63,909 nt of DNA from Burkholderiales bacterium (GTDB lineage: Bacteria > Pseudomonadota > Gammaproteobacteria > Burkholderiales > Burkholderiaceae_C). The stretch's first letter is position 1. Each line of letters begins with the position of its first letter. A model generated the notes under the pieces. That model worked only from the letters and a program-made list of their open reading frames with translations. It searched no databases and was not told where the DNA came from. A program made the translations under genes and the position numbers. Shown piece after piece: positions 18,993 to 31,883 of the stretch. The stretch covers positions 1 through 63,909 of the forward strand of contig JACPVA010000097.1 of NCBI GenBank assembly GCA_016191995.1, given 5' to 3'.

Positions 18993-20477
18993 TCAGGCGC
19001 GCCGCCGCCAGGCAAGCAGGCGCGGCATCAGCAGCACCGCGGCGACGCAGATCAGCAGCGCGAGCGACAGCGGCCGCTGCACGAAGACGGCGAAGCTGCC
19101 CTCGCCGATCGACAGCGCGTTGCGCAACTGCGCCTCGGCCAGCGGGCCGAGGATGAGGCCGACGATGACCGGCGCGGTCGGGAAGTCCAGCCGCCGCATG
19201 ACCACGCCGAGAAGCCCGAGGCCGAGCATCAGGTACAGGTCGAACGCGCTCTGCCGCATGCCGTAGACACCGACGGTGGCGAAGATCAGGATCCCGGCAT
19301 ACAGCGGCGCGCGCGGGATCTTCAGCAGCTTGACCCACAAGCCGACCAGCGGCAGGTTGAGCACCAGCAGCATCAGGTTGCCGATGTAGAGCGACGCGAT
19401 CAGCGCCCAGACGAGGCCGGTGTTGGTCTCGAACAGCTGCGGCCCGGCATTGATGCCGTAATTCTGCAGCGCGGACAGCAGCACCGCGGCGGTGACCGAG
19501 GTCGGGATGCCCAGCGTCAGCAGCGGCACAAGCGTCGCCGTTACGGCCGCATTGTTGGCGGCCTCGGGCCCGGCCACACCCTCGATCGCGCCGGTCGTTC
19601 CGAACTCCTCCTTGTGCGCGCTGAGCTTGCGCTCGGTGGCGTAGCTCAGGAAGGTCGGGATCTCGGTGCCGCCGGCCGGGATGGTGCCGAACGGAAATCC
19701 GAGCGCGGTGCCGCGCAGCCATGCGGGCCAGGAGCGGCGCCATTGCGCGCGCGTCATGTGCACGCGGTTCAGGCGGTTCATCTCGCTCGTGCTGCGGCCC
19801 TCGTAGAGCGCGTTGTACAAGCACTCGCCGACCGCGAACAGCCCGACCGCGACCAGCACCACCTCGACACCGTCGAAGAACTCCGCGACGCCGCCGGTAT
19901 AGCGCGCCTGGCCGGTGATCTGGTCGATGCCGACCAGCCCCATCGCCAACCCGAGGAAGAGCGAGACCAGCCCGCGCAGCGTGCTCTGCCCGAGCACCGC
20001 GCTGACGGTCGTGAAGGCCAGCAGCATCAGGCAGAAGTACTCCGGCGGCCCGAGCCGCACCGCATAGTCGGCCAGCACCGGCGCGAACAGCGTCACCAGC
20101 ACGGTGGCGATCGTTCCGGCGACGAAGCTGCCGATCGCCGAGGTCGCCAGCGCCGCGCCGGCACTCCCGCTCTTGGCCATCTTGAAACCCTCGAGCGCGG
20201 TCACCATGGTGCCGGTCTCGCCCGGGGTGTTGAGCAGGATCGAGGTCGTCGAGCCGCCGTACATCGCGCCGTAGTAGATGCCGGCGAAGAAGATCATCGA
20301 CGCGGTAGGCTCGACCTGCGCCGTGATCGGCAGCAGCATCGCCACCGTGACCGCCGGGCCCAGGCCCGGCAGCACGCCGATCGCGGTACCCAGGGCGCAG
20401 CCGACGAAGGCCCACATCAGGTTGACCGGGGTCGCCGCGGTGGCGAATCCGGCCAGCAGCTGCGATCCGAAGTCCAT
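18993..20477 (-). CDS. tctA: Tripartite tricarboxylate transporter, large membrane subunit TctA
   Basis: A 494-residue polytopic inner-membrane protein with about 11-12 hydrophobic segments and TctA signatures: [20 protein letters not shown] near residue 31, [20 protein letters not shown], and the duplicated half [20 protein letters not shown]. It forms the transport channel for tricarboxylates or related carboxylates with TctB and the TctC receptor. It ends the tctCBA operon, 25 bp after tctB. The substrate cannot be told. Confidence 0.95.
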   Translation of the reverse strand: MDFGSQLLAGFATAATPVNLMWAFVGCALGTAIGVLPGLGPAVTVAMLLPITAQVEPTASMIFFAGIYYGAMYGGSTTSILLNTPGETGTMVTALEGFKMAKSGSAGAALATSAIGSFVAGTIATVLVTLFAPVLADYAVRLGPPEYFCLMLLAFTTVSAVLGQSTLRGLVSLFLGLAMGLVGIDQITGQARYTGGVAEFFDGVEVVLVAVGLFAVGECLYNALYEGRSTSEMNRLNRVHMTRAQWRRSWPAWLRGTALGFPFGTIPAGGTEIPTFLSYATERKLSAHKEEFGTTGAIEGVAGPEAANNAAVTATLVPLLTLGIPTSVTAAVLLSALQNYGINAGPQLFETNTGLVWALIASLYIGNLMLLVLNLPLVGLWVKLLKIPRAPLYAGILIFATVGVYGMRQSAFDLYLMLGLGLLGVVMRRLDFPTAPVIVGLILGPLAEAQLRNALSIGEGSFAVFVQRPLSLALLICVAAVLLMPRLLAWRRRA

Positions 20478-20502
20478 CGTGCGCGCCCGCCCGGCTCGCG
20501 TC

Positions 20503-21045
20503 TCAGAGCCAGCCGGTGCCGGTCAGCGCCGGCAGGTTGACGCCCAGCAGGCGCGCGAACAGCCAGTAGACCGGTGCCGCGATGACGATGCCGATCGCCA
20601 GGTCGAGCGCGGCGCGGCGCACGCCGCCTCCCTGGCCCTCGCTGCGCCGCAGCCCGCGCGCGGCGAGCGCGAAGCACAGCGCGCAGGCGAGCACGAAGCC
20701 GATGCGCTCGATCAGCGCCGCATTGGCCAGCACGCCGGCGACGACCCAGGCGAGCGACCCCCAGTCGCCGCGCGCCGCCCCCGACGGCGGCGGCAGCTGG
20801 CGCAATCCGCCGGTCGCGGCCTCGGCCAGCAGCCACAGGCCAAGCCCCGCCAGCGCGGCGGCGACGACCCAGGGCAGGAAGTCGGGGCCGACACCGGCAT
20901 AGCCGGCTTGCGACGGGATCCCGGTCGCGCCCCAGGCCAGCGTCGCGGCGACCGCGAGCACGCCGGCGCCGACCAGCCATTGCGGCCAGACCGGCGGCCC
21001 CGGCGGCGACGACTGCAACGGGCTCGGCGGCGGCACGCGCGGCAC
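20503..21045 (-). CDS. tctB: Tripartite tricarboxylate transporter, small membrane subunit TctB
   Basis: A 180-residue protein with four hydrophobic segments, typical of the poorly conserved TctB subunit. The N-terminus is Pro/Ser-rich; the C-terminal pair of helices includes [21 protein letters not shown]. The start is GTG at 21045, 1 bp after the tctC stop, which fits tight coupling. The call rests mainly on its position between TctC and TctA. Confidence 0.88.
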   Translation of the reverse strand: MPRVPPPSPLQSSPPGPPVWPQWLVGAGVLAVAATLAWGATGIPSQAGYAGVGPDFLPWVVAAALAGLGLWLLAEAATGGLRQLPPPSGAARGDWGSLAWVVAGVLANAALIERIGFVLACALCFALAARGLRRSEGQGGGVRRAALDLAIGIVIAAPVYWLFARLLGVNLPALTGTGWL

Positions 21046-21046
21046 C

Positions 21047-22006
21047 TCAGGCCATGCCGGCCTTGACCATGGTCGCGCGCAGCTCGGCGAAGCTCTCGTC
21101 GACGAAGGTCTCGAACGGCTTGCCGACCAGCAGCGCCGGCGTCCAGTTGTTCTTCGCCAGCGAATCGGCCCAGGACTTGGTCCGCGTCGCCTTCGCGACC
21201 ATGTCCGCGAGAGCCCGCTTCTGCGCCTCGTCGATCCCGGCCGCGCCGTACACGCCGCGCCAGTTGCCGAGCACGACGTCGAAGCCCTGCTCCTTCATCG
21301 TCGGCACCGGGATGCCCTGGATGCGCGACTCGGAGGTGACGCCGATGGCCTTCATGCGGCCGCTGTCGATATAGCTCTGGAACTCGCTGTAGCCGCTGCC
21401 GCCGACGCTGACGTTGCCGCCCAGGATCGCCGCCACCGCCTCGCCGCCGCCGCGGAACGGCACGTAGTTGATCTTGGTCGGGTCGACCCCGACGCGCCGC
21501 GCCAGCATCGCGATCGCGATATGTTCGGTCGCCCCGGCCGAGCCGCCGCCCCACTTGACGCTGCCCGGGTCCTTCTTCAGCTGCGCGACGACATCGGCCA
21601 TCGACTTGAAGGGCGAATTCGCCGGCAGCACGAAGACGTTGTACTCGGTCGTCAGGCGCGCGATCGGCGTGACCTGCGTGATCGAGACCGGTGGCCGGTT
21701 GCGGATCTCCCCGCCCAGCATCACCGCGCCCATCACCATCAGCGCATTCGGGTCGCCGCGGCTGGCGTTGAAGAACTGCGCCAGCCCGATCGCACCGGCG
21801 GCACCACCCTTGTTCTCGTAGGTGACCGACGAGACGACCCCGGCCTCCTGCATCGCCGCGCCGAGCGCGCGGCCGGTCGCGTCCCAGCCGCCCCCCGGGT
21901 TGGCGGGGATCATCATCTTGAGGTTGGCGGCCGCGCGCGCGGCCAGCGGCCAGGCACCGGCCAGGGCCAGCGCGGCAGCGGACTTCAGAAAGGTATCGCG
22001 GCGCAT
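21047..22006 (-). CDS. tctC: Bug-type tripartite tricarboxylate transporter receptor TctC
   Basis: A 319-residue periplasmic solute receptor. The N-terminus (RRDTFLKSAAALALAGAW) resembles a twin-arginine signal, with cleavage near residue 26. The mature part has the Bug family beta-hairpin NPGGGWDATGRALG, ENKGGAAGAIG, and VKWGGGSAGATEHIA. It binds a carboxylate ligand and delivers it to TctAB. It is the first gene of the tctCBA operon, divergent from the tctDE regulators with 117 bp between starts. Confidence 0.94.
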   Translation of the reverse strand: MRRDTFLKSAAALALAGAWPLAARAAANLKMMIPANPGGGWDATGRALGAAMQEAGVVSSVTYENKGGAAGAIGLAQFFNASRGDPNALMVMGAVMLGGEIRNRPPVSITQVTPIARLTTEYNVFVLPANSPFKSMADVVAQLKKDPGSVKWGGGSAGATEHIAIAMLARRVGVDPTKINYVPFRGGGEAVAAILGGNVSVGGSGYSEFQSYIDSGRMKAIGVTSESRIQGIPVPTMKEQGFDVVLGNWRGVYGAAGIDEAQKRALADMVAKATRTKSWADSLAKNNWTPALLVGKPFETFVDESFAELRATMVKAGMA

Positions 22007-22061
22007 CGAAGATCTCCTCGTCGGTGGAATCGGAATCGACGGCGCCGATGCTCGCTGGCCT

Positions 22062-22079
22062 GGCTGTCATTCGGCTGTC
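22062..22079 (+). promoter_or_regulatory. Direct repeat in the tctC/tctD divergent region (possible TctD site)
   Basis: GGCTGTC occurs twice, at 22062-22068 and 22073-22079, exactly one helical turn (11 bp) apart. OmpR-type regulators usually bind such tandem half-sites. It lies 56 bp before the tctC start and 45 bp before the tctD start. A TATGAT -10-like element for tctD is at 22109-22114. Confidence 0.4.
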
Positions 22080-22123
22080 CGCGGCATGCGGGTTTACCCG
22101 GCGCGACCTATGATCCCGTTCCG

Positions 22124-22789
22124 ATGAAGCTGCTGCTGGTCGAGGACAACCCGGCGATGCAGGCGACGCTGCAACGCAGCTTCGAGCGCCGCGGCATCCA
22201 GGTGCTGCTGTGCGGCGACGGTGCGCGCGCGCTCGATCGCTGGCGTGCCAGCCTGCCCGACGCCGTGCTGCTGGATCTGAGCCTGCCCGCGGTCGACGGG
22301 CTGCAGGTGCTGTCGCAGGCGCGCGCCGAGGGCCTGCGCACGCCGGTGCTGATCCTGACCGCACGCGGCACGGTCGGCGACCGCATCCTGGGCCTGAATA
22401 CCGGCGCCGACGACTACCTGGCCAAGCCCTTCGACCTCGACGAGCTCGAGGCCCGCGTGCGCGCGCTGGTGCGGCGCAGCGGATCGCCGGCAGCGGCACC
22501 GACCTTCGGCGGGTTGCAGGTCGATGCCGACTCCGGCGCCGTGCTGCGCGACGGCCAGCCGATGGAGTTGACGCAACGCGAGGCCGCGCTGCTGCGCGCG
22601 CTGCTGGCCAGGCCGGGTCAGGCGGTCGCCAAGGAGCGGCTGCTGGCGCTGGTATTCCCCGGCGATGCCGAGGTCCAGCCGGAGGCAGTCGAGGTCGTCG
22701 CCTACCGCCTGCGCCGCAAGCTCGACGGGCTGCCGGTGCGGCTCGTCACGCTGCGCGGCCTGGGCTACCTGCTGAAGGCACAGGCTTGA
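22124..22789 (+). CDS. tctD: OmpR-family response regulator (TctD-like)
   Basis: A 221-residue transcriptional regulator. The receiver domain has LLLVEDNPAMQATLQ, phospho-acceptor Asp in AVLLDLSLPAVDGL and Lys in YLAKPFDLDELEARV. A C-terminal winged helix carries the OmpR pattern ELTQREAALLRALLARPGQAV and LRGLGYLLKA. ATG 22124 is the first start of the conserved domain. The stop overlaps the kinase start by one base. Divergence from tctCBA makes it the likely regulator of that transporter. Confidence 0.92.
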   Translation: MKLLLVEDNPAMQATLQRSFERRGIQVLLCGDGARALDRWRASLPDAVLLDLSLPAVDGLQVLSQARAEGLRTPVLILTARGTVGDRILGLNTGADDYLAKPFDLDELEARVRALVRRSGSPAAAPTFGGLQVDADSGAVLRDGQPMELTQREAALLRALLARPGQAVAKERLLALVFPGDAEVQPEAVEVVAYRLRRKLDGLPVRLVTLRGLGYLLKAQA

Positions 22790-24245
22790 TGCCGGCGCGG
22801 CACCGGGCCTCGCTGCGCCGCCAGCTGCTGCTGGGGCTGCTGCTGCCGACGGTCGCCGTCGTCGCGCTGAACACCGTGCTGCTGTACCGCCAGGCGCTGG
22901 CGGCGGCGGATACCGCCTACGACCGCACGCTGCTGGCGACCGCGAAGTCGATCGGCGAGCAGCTCTCGCTGGCGGCCGGCGCAGGCGGTGCCGCGGCACG
23001 CGTCGTCGCCTCGGTCCCCTACTCGGCGCTCGAGGCCTTCGAGGCCGACAGCCGCAGCCGGCTCTTCTACCGCGTGCTCGGATTCGACGATGAACTCGTC
23101 TCCGGCTTCGCCGACCTGCCGCCGCCGAACCGCGCCCTGCCCGACCGCAGCGTCTACGCCGCACTCGTGCACTTCTACGACGACCGCTATCGCGACGAGC
23201 CGGTGCGCATGGCGGTGCTGCTGCAGCCGGTGGCCAGCGCCGACAACCAGGGCATGGCCACCGTACAGGTGGCCGAGACGCTCGAGCTCAGGCAGACGCT
23301 GGCGCGCCAGATCCTGCTCGACACGGTCTGGCGCCAGGCCATGCTGCTGGCGCTCATCGCCGCGGTCGTGCTATGGGTGGTGCAGCGCGCCACGCGGCCG
23401 GTGCGCGGCGTCAGCGCGGCGATCGAGCAGCGGCCGGCGGGCGACCTCACGCCGATCGACACCGGGCAGGCACCGCGCGAGCTGCTGCCGCTGCTCGAGG
23501 CGACCAACCACGTGATGCAGCGGCTGGCGAGCTTGCTCGCGCACCAGAAGCGCTTTGTCCGCGACGCCGCGCACCAGCTGCGCACGCCGCTGGCGGTGCT
23601 GAAGACGCAGCTGCAGTCGGCACGCCGCGGCGACATGCCGGCCGAGAAGGCGTTCGACGAGCTGACGCACACGGTCGACGGCGCGATCGCGCTGGCCAAC
23701 CAGATGCTCGCGCTGGCCAAGGTCGAGCAGCTGCGCCAGCAGGGCGACGCCGCGGTCGTCGACGCGGAGGCGGTCGTGCGCGAGGTCGCGCTGGACCTGG
23801 CACCGCTGGCCGCCGAGCGCGACCTCATGCTGGAGGTCGATGCACAGCCGGCGCCGGTGCGCGCGCACGAGTGGATGCTGCGCGAGCTGCTGCGCAACCT
23901 GCTGCACAACGCGATCCGGCACTCGCCGCGGGGGGCGCCGTTGCGCCTGTCGCTGGCCACGCAGGGTCGGCACGCGGTGCTCACCATCGCCGACGCCGGC
24001 CCGGGCCTGGACCCTGCGCTCGGCGAGCGCCTGTTCCAGCCCTTCGCCGCCGGGGCCGGCAGCCGCACCGGCGCCGCGGCCGACACCGGCGCCGCCGGCA
24101 GCGGGCTCGGCCTGGCGATCTGCCACGAGATCGTCGACACCCTCGCCGGCACGCTGGCGCTGGACAATCGGCGCGTGCACGGCCGGATCGCCGGCCTCGA
24201 CGCCGTCGTCCGCCTCCCGCTCGCGCCTGCCCCGTCGGCGAACCG

Positions 24246-24249
<4 letters not shown>
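22789..24249 (+). CDS. tctE: Sensor histidine kinase (TctE-like)
   Basis: A 486-residue inner-membrane kinase. A transmembrane segment near residues 13-33 and another near 190-210 bracket a periplasmic 2CSK_N-type sensor domain with YSALEAFEADSRSRLFYRV. A HAMP-like linker follows, then the H-box FVRDAAHQLRTPLAVLKTQL, N-box LLRNLLHNAIRHSPRG and G-boxes DAGPGLDPALGERLFQPF and GSGLGLAICHEIV. The start (TGATG overlap at 22789) implies coupling with tctD. It presumably senses a tricarboxylate-like ligand. Confidence 0.92.
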
Positions 24250-24677
<428 letters not shown>

Positions 24678-24688
24678 CGCCGGCGGCC

Positions 24689-24716
24689 CTTGAAAGCCTC
24701 GGCGCTGGCCCCACTT
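24689..24716 (+). promoter_or_regulatory. Sigma-32 type heat-shock promoter of grpE
   Basis: CTTGAAA (24689-24695) and CCCCACTT (24709-24716) with a 13-bp spacer closely match the RpoH consensus CTTGAAA-N(11-15)-CCCCATNT. It lies just after hslR and 22 bp before the grpE start codon. Confidence 0.85.
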
Positions 24717-24738
24717 CCTGCGAAACCTCGTTGTCGAC

Positions 24739-25287
24739 ATGGCCATGAACCCGAACGAAGCCGAGCCGAACCTCCCGACCGTCACCGACCCCAGCCCCGA
24801 TTCGAACCCCGAGACCCCCGCCCAGGCGCCGTCGGCGTCGGATGACCTGGCCGCCTTGCAGGCCAGGCATGCCGAAGTGTCGGACGCCTATCTGCGCGCC
24901 AAGGCCGAGGCCGAGAACACGCGCCGCCGCGCCGAGGAGGAGGTGGCCAAGGCGCGCAAGTTCGCCGTCGAATCCTTCGCCGAAAGCCTGCTGCCGGTCG
25001 CCGACAGCCTGGAGGCGGCGATCGCGATCGAGAACGCCACCGCCGAGCAGCTGCTCGAGGGGACCCACGCGACGCTGCGCCAGCTGCGCCAGGCGCTCGA
25101 GCGCAACCGCGTGCTGGCCGTCGATCCTCCCGCCGGGACCAAGTTCGACCCGCATCGGCACCAGGCGATCAGCGTCGTTCCCGCCGCGCAGGAGGCCAAC
25201 ACCATCGTGGCCGTGCTGCAAAAGGGCTACCTGATCGCCGACCGGGTGCTGCGGCCGGCCTTGGTCACGGTCGCCGCGCCCAAGTGA
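24739..25287 (+). CDS. grpE: Nucleotide exchange factor GrpE
   Basis: A 182-residue cofactor that releases ADP from DnaK. It has an acidic, Pro-rich N-terminus, a long helical coiled-coil ([20 protein letters not shown] continuing through [20 protein letters not shown]), and a C-terminal beta domain with [14 protein letters not shown] and [20 protein letters not shown]. It is transcribed from the adjacent sigma-32-type promoter and lies 90 bp upstream of dnaK. Confidence 0.96.
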   Translation: MAMNPNEAEPNLPTVTDPSPDSNPETPAQAPSASDDLAALQARHAEVSDAYLRAKAEAENTRRRAEEEVAKARKFAVESFAESLLPVADSLEAAIAIENATAEQLLEGTHATLRQLRQALERNRVLAVDPPAGTKFDPHRHQAISVVPAAQEANTIVAVLQKGYLIADRVLRPALVTVAAPK

Positions 25288-25292
25288 AGCCC

Positions 25293-25329
25293 GCCCGGCC
25301 TGGCCGGGCTTGAAAGCGCGCACTCCAGC
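25293..25329 (+). promoter_or_regulatory. Hairpin and weak sigma-32 -35 element upstream of dnaK
   Basis: A GCCCGG/CCGGGC hairpin (25293-25298 with 25304-25309) follows grpE. It is overlapped by CTTGAAA (25309-25315), an exact RpoH -35. The -10 partner (CCACAACT at 25329) is poor, so a second heat-shock promoter for dnaK is only possible. Confidence 0.4.
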
Positions 25330-25377
25330 CACAACTCGCAAGCAACTGAACATCCCCGCTTCAGAGGAGCAATACAA

Positions 25378-27315
<1,938 letters not shown>

Positions 27316-27422
27316 CGCAGCCGGCGGGTCAGGGGCCCGCCTCGGCATCCCGCCGCGTGCGGAGCTCGGGCCCGGCCTGATCTCCCGCGCGGCGGGCTTG
27401 CTTCCGGAACACGAGCATCACG

Positions 27423-28568
<1,146 letters not shown>

Positions 28569-28595
28569 CCGCCGCGCGGCGGCGGCGCGCGTCGC

Positions 28596-31500
28596 TCAGT
28601 CGCGGTCGGCCGGCATCGCCGCCGGCAGCACCGCGCCGGCCGGGTGCAGCGGCGGCAATGCCGCGGCCTGCGCCGCGGGGCGCCGCTCGCGCACCAGGTA
28701 GCTGTACAGCACCGGCACCACGACCAGCGTCAGCAGGGTCGAGGTCAGCAGCCCGCCGATGATCGCGCGCCCCATCGGTGCCTGGATCTCGCCGCCGTCG
28801 TTGAGCGCCAGCGCCAGCGGCAGCATGCCGAAGATCATCGCCGCGGTCGTCATGACGATCGGGCGCATCCGGATCTGCCCGGCCTGCAGCAGCGCGTCCT
28901 TCACGCTCGCGCCGGCGCGGCGCGCCTGGTTGGCGAAGTCGACGAGCAGGATCGCATTCTTCGTCACCAGCCCCATCAGCATCACCAGCCCGATCATCGA
29001 GAAGACGTTGAGCGTGCTGCCCCACAGCAGCAGCGCCAGCATGACACCGATCAGCGCCAGCGGCAGGCTGGCCATGATCGCGATCGGCTGCGCGAAGCTG
29101 CCGAACTGGCTTGCCAGCACGATGTAGATGAAGATCACCGCCAGCACCATCGCCGAGACCATCGCGGCGAAGGCCTCCTGCTGGTCGCGCGTCGCGCCGC
29201 CGACGTCGAAGCGGTAGCCCGGCGGCAGCGTCGTCGCCTTCACCAGCGCCTGCACCTCGTTGCCGACATCGCCCGCCGGCCGGCCCTCGACGCCGGCGAA
29301 GACCGCCTCGCGCCGCTGCAGGTCCTGACGCCGGACGACCTGCGGGTTGAAGACCGGCTCGAGCTCGGCGACGCTGGCCAGCGCGATCGGCGTGCCGTCG
29401 GCGGCGAAGGCCACCGGCAGCCCGCGCAGCTGGTCGACACGCTCGCGCGCGGCTTCGGGCAGGCGCAGCACGACGTCGACCTGGTCGCCGTCGGGCGTGG
29501 TCCAGCTCGTCGCCGTCTCGCCGTTGACATAGGCGCGCAGCGACGAGGCGAGCTGCGGCACGGTCAGCCCCAGCTCGCGCGCCGCGCCGGGCTTGACCCG
29601 CACCGCATACGCCGGCACGCCCGGCTGGACCGACGACTCGACATCGACCACGCCCGGGATCGCGCGCAGCCGGTCGGCGAAGTCGTTCGTCAGCCGTGCC
29701 AGCTCCTGCGCGTCCGGCCCGAGCAGCGCGACGTAGATCGGGCGGTCGAAGCCGACCGCGACATCGGTGCCGGGGATGCGCGAGATCGCCGCCCGGATCG
29801 CATCCTCGACCTCCTTCTGCGAGCGATCGCGCGCGCCGCGGTCGACGAGCGCGATGTTGAGCCAGGCCTGGTTGCGCTGGCCGGCGCCGCCGACCCAGGT
29901 CGAGACGACGCGCACCCCGGGCATCGCGCGAACCAGGGCCTCGATCTGGCGCACCTTGGCGTCGGTGCGCTCGAGGCTGGAGCCGACCGGCATGCGCAGC
30001 GCCAGGCGCGTGAACCCCTCGTCGGTCCTCGGCACGAACTCGCTGCCGACCAGCGGCGCCAGCGCGAGCGCGGCGACGAAACTCAGCAGCCCGACGCCGA
30101 CGACGACGCCGCGCGGCGTCACGGTGGCTAAGCGCCAGCGTCGCGGCGCGGCGCGGTCGCGCCGGCCATCGGCGCCGAACGGCCGCGCGTAGGCCGGCAG
30201 CGGCACGAGCCGCCAGCGCCGGTCGCTGAAGATCCAGTGCACCAGCTGCGCATACAGCCGGTGCAGCGCGTCCAGCCCGCGCTCGGTGGCGCGGATCGCG
30301 TGGCCGATCCCCGGCAGCCGCGCCAGCCGCGCCGACGGCGGGTCGTGCCAGACGCTGGACAGCATCGGGTCGAGCGTGAAGCTGACGAACAGGCTGATCA
30401 GCACCGCGACGACCACCGTGACGCCGAAGGGGTAGAAGAACTTGCCGACGATGCCGCCCATGAACGCCACCGGCACGAAGACGGCGCAGATCGCGAAGGT
30501 GGTCGCCAGCACCGCCAGCCCGATCTCGTCGGTGCCCTCGCGCGCCGCGCTCTGGTGGTCCTTGCCCATGCCGAGGTGGCGCACGATGTTCTCGCGCACG
30601 ACGATCGCATCGTCGATCAGCAGCCCGATGCACAGGCTCAGCGCCATCATCGTCATGAAGTTCAGCGTGAAGCCGAAGGCGTAGACGGCGATGAAGCTCG
30701 AGATGACCGCGATCGGCAGCGTCAGCCCGGTGATCACCGTGCTGCGCCAGCTGTGCAGGAACAGGAAGACGATCGCCACCGTCAGCAGCGCGCCCTCGAC
30801 GAGCGTGTTCTGCAGCCCGCGCAGCGAGCCCTTGACCCAGTCGCTGCTGGCGTAGATCAGCTCCAGCCGCACGTCCGGCGGCAGCTGCTTGCGCAACTCC
30901 TCCATCGCCTCCTTGACCGCCTCGCCGACGGCGACGATGTTGGCGTCCTGCTGCTTGTGCACCTCGACGTTGATCGCGCGCTCGCCGTCGACCCGCGCCA
31001 TCGAGTCGGGCTCGCGCTCGCGCTCGACGACGCGGCCCAGGTCGCCGAGCGTCAGCGCGAGCGCACCCTGGCGGCCGACGACGACCTCGGCGAAGTCGCG
31101 CGGGTCGCGCAGCCGCCCCTCGACGCGCAGGATCGCATCCTGCGATCGGTCGCTGACCACGCCCACCGGCTGGTCCGCATTCGCCGCCGCCAGCGCCTGC
31201 GCGATCTGCGCCGGCGTCACGCCGTAGGCGCGCAGCCGCGCCGGGTCGAGGTCGACGCGGATCTCGCGCGAGGCCAGCCCGCTCATCGCCACCCGCGCCA
31301 CCCCGGCCACGCGCTGCAGCCGGCGGTCGAGCTGCTGCTCGGCGATCAGCGACAGCTCGCGCTGGCTGCGCGTCGGCGACACCAGCGCCATGACGACCAC
31401 CGGCTGCTCGTTGTCGCTGTCGAAGCGCGCGATCGTCGGCGCCTCGACATCGCGCGGCAGCACGGCCTGGATCGCCGAGATGCGGTCGCGCAGGTCCTGC

Positions 31501-31814
31501 ATCGCGCGGTCCATGTCGGTGTCGAGCCCGAACTCGGCGCTGATGCCGGTACGCCCCTCCTGGCTGCGCGACATGATGCGGCGCACGCCGGCGATGCTGT
31601 TGATCGCCTCCTCGATCGGGCGCGCGACCTCGCGCTCGAGGGCCTCCGGCGAAGCGCCCGGGTAGCGCAGTTCGACGAAGGCGGCCGGAAACGAGATGTC
31701 GGGCATCTGCTCGACGCCCAGGCGCTGGTACGAGAACAGCCCGAGCACGCACAGCGCCACCATCACCATGGTGGCGAAGACCGGGTTGGCGATCGAGATG
31801 CGGGTGATCCACAT
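28596..31814 (-). CDS. RND efflux pump inner-membrane transporter (HAE1/AcrB type)
   Basis: A 1072-residue proton-driven efflux transporter with the RND duplicated layout: TM1 (NPVFATMVMVALCVLGLFSY), two large periplasmic loops and 12 TM helices. The proton-relay aspartates are in SLCIGLLIDDAIVVRENIVR, and FMGGIVGKFFYPFG is TM-proximal. The second half has GLVMLMGLVTKNAILLVDFA. It would export lipophilic drugs or toxic metabolites with the adaptor encoded 69 bp upstream. No outer-membrane channel gene is nearby, so a TolC-type protein must come from elsewhere. The ATG at 31814 opens the conserved MWITRISIANP start. Confidence 0.95.
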   Translation of the reverse strand: MWITRISIANPVFATMVMVALCVLGLFSYQRLGVEQMPDISFPAAFVELRYPGASPEALEREVARPIEEAINSIAGVRRIMSRSQEGRTGISAEFGLDTDMDRAMQDLRDRISAIQAVLPRDVEAPTIARFDSDNEQPVVVMALVSPTRSQRELSLIAEQQLDRRLQRVAGVARVAMSGLASREIRVDLDPARLRAYGVTPAQIAQALAAANADQPVGVVSDRSQDAILRVEGRLRDPRDFAEVVVGRQGALALTLGDLGRVVEREREPDSMARVDGERAINVEVHKQQDANIVAVGEAVKEAMEELRKQLPPDVRLELIYASSDWVKGSLRGLQNTLVEGALLTVAIVFLFLHSWRSTVITGLTLPIAVISSFIAVYAFGFTLNFMTMMALSLCIGLLIDDAIVVRENIVRHLGMGKDHQSAAREGTDEIGLAVLATTFAICAVFVPVAFMGGIVGKFFYPFGVTVVVAVLISLFVSFTLDPMLSSVWHDPPSARLARLPGIGHAIRATERGLDALHRLYAQLVHWIFSDRRWRLVPLPAYARPFGADGRRDRAAPRRWRLATVTPRGVVVGVGLLSFVAALALAPLVGSEFVPRTDEGFTRLALRMPVGSSLERTDAKVRQIEALVRAMPGVRVVSTWVGGAGQRNQAWLNIALVDRGARDRSQKEVEDAIRAAISRIPGTDVAVGFDRPIYVALLGPDAQELARLTNDFADRLRAIPGVVDVESSVQPGVPAYAVRVKPGAARELGLTVPQLASSLRAYVNGETATSWTTPDGDQVDVVLRLPEAARERVDQLRGLPVAFAADGTPIALASVAELEPVFNPQVVRRQDLQRREAVFAGVEGRPAGDVGNEVQALVKATTLPPGYRFDVGGATRDQQEAFAAMVSAMVLAVIFIYIVLASQFGSFAQPIAIMASLPLALIGVMLALLLWGSTLNVFSMIGLVMLMGLVTKNAILLVDFANQARRAGASVKDALLQAGQIRMRPIVMTTAAMIFGMLPLALALNDGGEIQAPMGRAIIGGLLTSTLLTLVVVPVLYSYLVRERRPAAQAAALPPLHPAGAVLPAAMPADRD

Positions 31815-31883
31815 GCGGCGGACTCGGCTCGGAGGGGCAGGGCGGCGGGAGCGGCGCGGGAGCGGCCCGGATCCGCGAATCGT

